From: Welwitschia mirabilis | Lineage: Eukaryota; Gnetophyta; Gnetopsida; Welwitschiales | Length of the DNA: 53,196 nt | NCBI GenBank assembly: GCA_051453625.1 | Contig: JBOZIK010000001.1 | Location: 207,190,782-207,243,977, forward strand | Direction of reading: 5' to 3' | Shown: positions 47,541 to 53,196 of the stretch, one piece after another | Layout: the number at the start of each line of letters is the position of its first letter | How positions within the stretch are numbered: position 1 is the first letter of the stretch | Program-made: the position numbers and the translations under genes | Notes under the pieces: generated by a model | What the model was told of the DNA's origin: nothing | Databases searched by the model: none | What the model saw: the letters and a program-made list of their open reading frames with translations, nothing else

Positions 47541-47838
47541 TCGTAGGGAAAAATTCCTTCTTATTAAGAAAAACCTCTAAGGCTAGTGATTCTATCATAT
47601 TTATATCAGAAGATTTCTCATATATTTTTAACCCTTACCCACTAACTTTTTGAACTTATTTAGTGGTTAAATTATAAATCTCAACACAGCCATTACAATG
47701 TACTTTTTTAAAGATAAGGTAAGGACCTAACCATCTATAAGTTAATTTATTGTTTAAAATAAAAATAAAAGACAAAAGCATAATAATCATAAAATTAAAA
47801 GCAAATACCAAAACAAAATAAAAATAAATTTTATTCAA
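47541..47838 (-). pseudogene. Gypsy integrase C-terminus relic, copy 2
   Basis: The minus-strand reading LSFIFILNNKLTYRWLGPYL, then IFKKVHCNGCVEIYNLTTK, is clearer than copy 1: the W-x-GPY/F block is intact (WLGPY). After a stop: GLKIYEKSSDINMIESLALE to about 47541. The GPY/F module is a known C-terminal part of Ty3/gypsy integrases. No catalytic D,D35E core is present nearby. Confidence 0.8.
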
Positions 47839-48239
47839 ACTCTAAAATCTATTCAATACCTTTATTAAAAAGAAATAAAGATTGTTTGAAAGCTATGATC
47901 TTAGGATATTACAGTCCTTTAGAAAAATAAGGATCAAATCAAATATTCAACAATTGGTAAAACATAAAAGGTATACAATCATTCTTAAGTAAAATCAATT
48001 GGAGGAAGATAGAGTAGAAAGATAAAATTTGATAGCATAAATTTTAGAGTTCAAAAAAGAGATAGTAAAGTGATAAGTATTACTAATAAATAATCTCTTA
48101 TGAAAACATTATGAATCATGAGTATTATTATAAACTACATGGAAGGAGTTACTCAAAGAAAGTATCTAAGAAGACTTTAAAGGTCCTTTAAAATTAAGAA
48201 GATTTCTATCATTTGACTCAAGATGTGAATTTTTATAAG

Positions 48240-48660
48240 AAAATAAGGCTATTTTAGATTAGCATAACCACATGATATTTTGTCTCCATAAGATTTAGCA
48301 GTAATATAAGAGATAAAAAATTCATATAATGAATGAAAAATAATATATTATAAAACTCATGATATAACGAATTTGAAACATAAATTTCATTTAAGGCTTG
48401 ATATTAAACAAGGGATACCTTAATGGTATAATTTGAAATCCAAGACTTTGAAAAAAACTTTGTATGTTAAGTGACTAAGATAGATTTAACATAGATGTAA
48501 TTCTAAGCATGGATTTGGATCAAGAAGATAAGATTTACCCCAATTTAGAGTTTCAAGATATTTTAAGTTTTTTTCTAAAAAGGGTAATCATTAAAAGTAC
48601 AAGGTAAAGTTAACTTTGCAAAAGAGAAAAATATGTTACTTTGTGTAGCACATGAAGTTT
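48240..48660 (-). pseudogene. Unknown conserved ORF, copy 2
   Basis: Aligns with 40840-41230 (shared phrases such as agagataaaaaattcat, tagattagcat, ctccataa). More decayed; no function recognised. Confidence 0.35.
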
Positions 48661-48889
48661 TAAAAGAAAAGGATTGAGAGATTTTTAGAGTAGGGTCCTC
48701 AAGATGATGTGACTCATTAATTTCAAGGATAGGGATGTGATTTGAAGAATTACATAAATGTTTAAAAGAAATAAAGAAAGAGAGGTTATCATTATTAAGA
48801 TCATAATATAATGTAAAAGTAGAAGTAGAAGAAGGGATGTCATTTGAGGTTTTGCAAGGAAGTACAAGTGAAATAGATGGAGAAACTTG

Positions 48890-49506
48890 NNNNNNNNNNN
48901 NNNNNNNNNNNNNNNNNNNNNNNNNNNNNNNNNNNNNNNNNNNNNNNNNNNNNNNNNNNNNNNNNNNNNNNNNNNNNNNNNNNNNNNNNNNNNNNNNNNN
49001 NNNNNNNNNNNNNNNNNNNNNNNNNNNNNNNNNNNNNNNNNNNNNNNNNNNNNNNNNNNNNNNNNNNNNNNNNNNNNNNNNNNNNNNNNNNNNNNNNNNN
49101 NNNNNNNNNNNNNNNNNNNNNNNNNNNNNNNNNNNNNNNNNNNNNNNNNNNNNNNNNNNNNNNNNNNNNNNNNNNNNNNNNNNNNNNNNNNNNNNNNNNN
49201 NNNNNNNNNNNNNNNNNNNNNNNNNNNNNNNNNNNNNNNNNNNNNNNNNNNNNNNNNNNNNNNNNNNNNNNNNNNNNNNNNNNNNNNNNNNNNNNNNNNN
49301 NNNNNNNNNNNNNNNNNNNNNNNNNNNNNNNNNNNNNNNNNNNNNNNNNNNNNNNNNNNNNNNNNNNNNNNNNNNNNNNNNNNNNNNNNNNNNNNNNNNN
49401 NNNNNNNNNNNNNNNNNNNNNNNNNNNNNNNNNNNNNNNNNNNNNNNNNNNNNNNNNNNNNNNNNNNNNNNNNNNNNNNNNNNNNNNNNNNNNNNNNNNN
49501 NNNNNN
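48890..49506. other. Sized assembly gap (617 N)
   Basis: All N. Lies inside element 2 between the unknown ORF and the acidic ORF. Reading frames of about 210-230 codons across it are artefacts. Confidence 0.95.
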
Positions 49507-50602
49507 AGTTTATTTGAGTTTCAATTGAATCTTATTCATTCCTCTCCTTCTTATTGTTAACTTCATCATTACTTGATTGAATGCTCTCTTTACTTTCTTC
49601 ATTATGTTCCTTGATCATATCTCCCTTTTCTTCATTGTTTTTATTGATATCATTGATTATATCTTTCTCTTTTTTATTGTTTTATTGAGGATTATTTTTC
49701 TTTTCTAAGTAGGTAAACTCCTTAAAAATATCATCAAAAAGATTATAGAAAGAAAAGTTGTCATTGTATTCATTATGTGATGGAATATTTTTTGATATTT
49801 CCTGAGTTGACTCTTCTTTCTCTTTATTGAATAATCTTGTTAATTCTAAGATATAATCCTCATTTTTAGTTATTAAGTTACTATTACTAATTATCATCTT
49901 AGATTATTATATGGATGATAAGAGTGGATAACTCCCTTTGTAATGTAAATTCCTAACGGATTTTGTCTTGATACTTAAATTCTCCATTAACCTCATATAT
50001 TGAATTTCTTTTAAAGGTGAAACTCCTTTATCCTCATCACAAAGTAAGTAAAAACCTGAGATATGATATAATACTTCAAGGTCAACATCATATTATTCTT
50101 CATCACTTTCATCATTTTATTACATGTTGTTTGATCTATTAGATTCATTCCAAGAAGAAATTCTATCATTATTTCTATTATAGATTAAATAATTTTTAAA
50201 ATTTTCATAATTGGATTCTTCATCTCGATTGTGTAGTAGTAAATGAATACCAATGATATAATCTAATACCTTAATATCATTGTCTAATGAATGGTCATCC
50301 TTATCTGTATGATTGAAAGATTGAGTTAAGTTATTGTTATATCTTCTTTTCTCACCTCTTGATGAGTAGGATGTTAAATTTTGATCCAAAATTTCATCTT
50401 CTATTTAAAAGCAAGAATTAATGTCATTTGTTTTTAAATTATCCTCATTTTTCTTAAGGTAAGATATAGAAGGATAATTTTGAGATTATTGTATTGTTAA
50501 AGATCCTAGATTTTTTAATAGTATTTGTTTTAAGGACTCAAACAAATTTTCTAGTTTTTTTAAGAATTTTATAGGCTTTTTTTGGAATTTTATAGTCTTT
50601 TG
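49507..50602 (-). pseudogene. Charged repeat-bearing ORF in gag position, copy 2
   Basis: On the minus strand: a Lys-rich helix-like start (KDYKIPKKAYKILKKTRKFV near 50602-50540), LKTND..SCF, EILDQNLTSYSSRGEKRRYN, SLDNDIKVLDYIIGIHLLLH (about 50300-50235), YDVDLEVLYHISGFYLL (about 50095-50045), VSPLKEIQYMRLMENLSIKT, and KNEDYILELTRLFNKE...FSFYNLFDDIFKEFTYLEK (49897-49710). Two VLDYI/VLYHI blocks repeat about 63 codons apart, as in copy 1. The order is the same as copy 1 and the frames are less broken, so this copy is the better one for profile searches. Rich in Asn, Asp, Glu, Ser; no zinc knuckle or protease motif. Confidence 0.5.
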
Positions 50603-51340
50603 NNNNNNNNNNNNNNNNNNNNNNNNNNNNNNNNNNNNNNNNNNNNNNNNNNNNNNNNNNNNNNNNNNNNNNNNNNNNNNNNNNNNNNNNNNNNNNNNNN
50701 NNNNNNNNNNNNNNNNNNNNNNNNNNNNNNNNNNNNNNNNNNNNNNNNNNNNNNNNNNNNNNNNNNNNNNNNNNNNNNNNNNNNNNNNNNNNNNNNNNNN
50801 NNNNNNNNNNNNNNNNNNNNNNNNNNNNNNNNNNNNNNNNNNNNNNNNNNNNNNNNNNNNNNNNNNNNNNNNNNNNNNNNNNNNNNNNNNNNNNNNNNNN
50901 NNNNNNNNNNNNNNNNNNNNNNNNNNNNNNNNNNNNNNNNNNNNNNNNNNNNNNNNNNNNNNNNNNNNNNNNNNNNNNNNNNNNNNNNNNNNNNNNNNNN
51001 NNNNNNNNNNNNNNNNNNNNNNNNNNNNNNNNNNNNNNNNNNNNNNNNNNNNNNNNNNNNNNNNNNNNNNNNNNNNNNNNNNNNNNNNNNNNNNNNNNNN
51101 NNNNNNNNNNNNNNNNNNNNNNNNNNNNNNNNNNNNNNNNNNNNNNNNNNNNNNNNNNNNNNNNNNNNNNNNNNNNNNNNNNNNNNNNNNNNNNNNNNNN
51201 NNNNNNNNNNNNNNNNNNNNNNNNNNNNNNNNNNNNNNNNNNNNNNNNNNNNNNNNNNNNNNNNNNNNNNNNNNNNNNNNNNNNNNNNNNNNNNNNNNNN
51301 NNNNNNNNNNNNNNNNNNNNNNNNNNNNNNNNNNNNNNNN
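50603..51340. other. Sized assembly gap (738 N)
   Basis: All N, inside the acidic ORF of element 2. Frames of 260-290 codons across it are artefacts. Confidence 0.95.
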
Positions 51341-51508
51341 TTGAAAAGAGGAATGGATCCAATTCCTACTCTCAACATCATTTTATGTTATTATCCTTAT
51401 TTTTGCAAAAATCTCTTAAAGTATTTTCTTACTATTATACTTAGAATTTTTTAAGTTTTCCATCCTTTTAGCAAGAACTTTTCCAAGGGTCCTTGTATCA
51501 CTATTCAT
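51341..51508 (-). pseudogene. N-terminus of the gag-position ORF, copy 2
   Basis: ATG at 51508; reads MNSDTRTLGKVLAKRMENLK then a stop near 51415. Matches the start of copy 1 (MNSDTRILGKILTKRRRNLK) but has only one 22-residue unit. The conserved start supports 43064 as the true initiation codon in copy 1. Confidence 0.55.
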
Positions 51509-51894
51509 ACTTGAGAAAAATGGGAAAAAGAAACTTGAATTCAAGATAATGATAAGTGCATAGTAAAGATCAAATTTCTACTTTCTTATATGTTTCATCT
51601 ATTTATCAAAAATTATCTAGATTCTTAAGACTGAAAATAATGTATAATGGCTAGCATCTTCTAAATTATCTTTTAATCTTTTTTATAGAATCAGATTCAA
51701 GAAAAAAAATTAAAATTAGAAGGAATATTATATATACCTATAGATTATGTTCCTAATTCTATTTTAAAGTTAATCAATCCCCTACTGATACTTTATTCTC
51801 TATTAGTAGCCTTTCTTTCTGATATTTCTTTTCTATATTAATCATGTCACAACATTTTGCAAATATAAAATAATAGAAATAAAATAAAAAGTAA

Positions 51895-52265
51895 CTAACA
51901 GTCATCCTTCTAGTCATGGGAATGACAAAGAGGACAACAAATATAGAAAGAAAAAAAATAGAAAACTAAAATTTAGTAGAAAGCCAGAAAGCCAAAAAAT
52001 GAGACTGTCATCCTTTTAGTCTTGGGGATGACACAAGGGATGATGAATATTACAAACTATTATCCAAAAATAGAAAGCTAAAAATATAAAGCTGAAAACA
52101 AAATAAGAGCTATCATTCATATTCTCATGGAGATGAAGAAGAAGATGATAATTATTTAACTACTAAAATAGAAACCAAGAGAAAAATTTATAGATAAAAA
52201 AAAATCAAGAAATCTATGTTTGTTGTTCTCTATATCATGAAGATGACTGAGAGAATGAAAATCAT
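51895..52265 (-). repeat. Leader array, copy 2: four palindromic units
   Basis: Units at 51901, 52007, 52111 and 52220 (spacing 106, 104, 109). Best: 51901-51939 and 52007-52044 (gtcatcctt...gggRatgac...gga). Same number and spacing as element 1. Confidence 0.8.
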
Positions 52266-52410
52266 TATTATAGACTATAAAAAACCAAAAAATGCAAACA
52301 AAAAACTTATGGTTCCTAATAAAAATACAACATTGCTATGAATAAGTAACTAAATGGAAATATGATTTACTCAACCAAACAACAATAATCCTCATGCTCC
52401 TTAATATCCT

Positions 52411-52428
52411 TTCTTAGTAACGATACCA
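52411..52428 (-). other. Primer-binding site of element 2 (decayed)
   Basis: The minus strand reads TGGTATCGTTACTAAGAA; every difference from the Asp-tRNA-type site is a C-to-T or G-to-A change. Six bases from LTR C. Confidence 0.6.
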
Positions 52429-52434
52429 AGATGT

Positions 52435-53196
52435 TGTAATGCATATTTTTGTAATTCTTTTTGCCCTACTCCAAATCCTATTAATCAAAATATATAGATT
52501 GCAAAATATATACTCTAGTATAAATGGAAGTGATTGAAACATTATAACCCATTAAATACTTATAAGAGAAGAATGATAATTGATTTCCAAATAGAATATG
52601 ATAACTAAAACTTAAGAATAGGGTAAGAAATAAAGATGTGATGTAATGAAAATGCAACTAAATCTAAATGCGATACAAGATAAATCTAAAACTAATTTTT
52701 TAAATCTTAACAAAAACTATCCTTAAGGTCTATATCATTAATCAAANNNNNNNNNNNNNNNNNNNNNNNNNNNNNNNNNGGAAAGTAGAATAGAACTAAA
52801 TACACAATTTAAATAAAGTTTTATATTAAAGTAGAATGAGCACCTAGGTTATAAAGTAGTCGAGCTTCAATGAAGGATGCATAGCCTTTTACCAAGAAAA
52901 CACCTTTTTACAACTTACAAGATGGATCTCCAGCCCTTTGATATCCTATCATAAGAATGGCTAGTGAAAATGAAGATGGAGAGGAGAGTTAAAGAGGGGT
53001 TGTAGTTATAGGTTTAAGAAGAAAAACCATCACATAAAAGGTACTATAAAATGCACTTAATTATAAAAAAGAAATAGATGAAATAGATAAAGATTAGCTA
53101 ATTGTTATAAGTGTCGTCCTGTCTATTATGGATATGACCAAGGGGATGATGACTCAAACATTACATTCATCATCTTACATGTTATGAAGATGACCA
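52435..53196 (-). repeat. Gypsy LTR C (5' LTR of element 2), incomplete
   Basis: Starts TGTAATGCATATTTTTG and runs off the window. Palindromic motifs at 53112-53153 and from 53166. 33-N gap at 52747-52779. Wording is closer to LTR A than to LTR B. Confidence 0.75.

Larger units (their letters stand above)
45520..53196 (-). mobile_element. Gypsy-type element 2, minus strand, runs off the window
   Basis: Same order as element 1: LTR stub at the left, polypurine tract, 3' region, integrase tail, unknown ORF, acidic ORF, leader array, primer site, LTR C. Five internal N gaps (two of them artefacts). Pol is again mostly missing, so the deletion predates the copies or is the normal structure of a non-autonomous family. 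Confidence 0.65.

Noticed and set aside
48837-49560. Long frames of about 210-230 codons
   Set aside because: They consist almost wholly of N between 48890 and 49506.
50538-51454. Long frames of 260-290 codons on both strands
   Set aside because: They run through the 738-N gap; only short ends are real sequence.

Overview
This window looks like a repeat-dense, strongly AT-rich piece of a plant nuclear genome, probably pericentromeric or otherwise heterochromatic. I see no intact host gene, rRNA, tRNA or bacterial-type gene. What can be read is layer upon layer of decayed retroelements. Frameshifts and in-frame stops are common, CpG is depleted, and many differences between copies are C-to-T or G-to-A, as expected of old, methylated transposon DNA. 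The families present (Ty1/copia with an initiator-Met primer site, Ty3/gypsy with an Asp-tRNA-like primer site, plant LINEs and a 'putative plant transposon protein'-like ORF) point to a flowering plant; I cannot name the species.

Layout. 1-2866: 3' internal end and 3' LTR of a plus-strand gypsy element related to those at the right end. 2970 to about 8550: a plus-strand copia element lacking its 5' half, with reverse transcriptase and RNase H relics, an extra 3' ORF relic, polypurine tract and LTR. About 8550-14628: unassigned decayed DNA with a 207-bp tandem duplication. 14629-25025: a copia cluster with three LTRs, a gag relic, a protease/pre-integrase remnant, no visible RT, and a transposon-protein-like ORF before the middle LTR. 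25740-27500: a plus-strand LINE RT relic. 27560-33730: AT-rich DNA in which I recognise nothing. 33730-37433: two minus-strand LINE relics. 37434-53196: minus-strand gypsy copies with three LTR bodies plus a short LTR stub. These carry an unusual acidic ORF where gag should be, little pol except the integrase C-terminus, and arrays of palindromic repeats.

Functionally this is a graveyard. The parts that still make sense as machinery are LTR promoters (TATA boxes), primer-binding sites, polypurine tracts, and two families of repeated regulatory-looking words. The copia elements use GGTCGAC-type words in the LTR U3 and again upstream of the 3' ORF. The gypsy elements use a roughly 40-nt GTCATCC...GGATGAC palindrome, three times in the LTR and four times at about 107-bp spacing in the 5' leader. 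That leader array, kept in both copies, is the most interesting structure here.

Assembly caution: ten runs of N occur. Two of the 100-N gaps are flanked by identical 77-nt duplicates, and a third by a 106-nt near-duplicate, so these gaps are probably unmerged contig overlaps. All long reading frames made of N are artefacts. All alignments and translations were made by eye; boundaries marked 'about' may be off by tens of bases.
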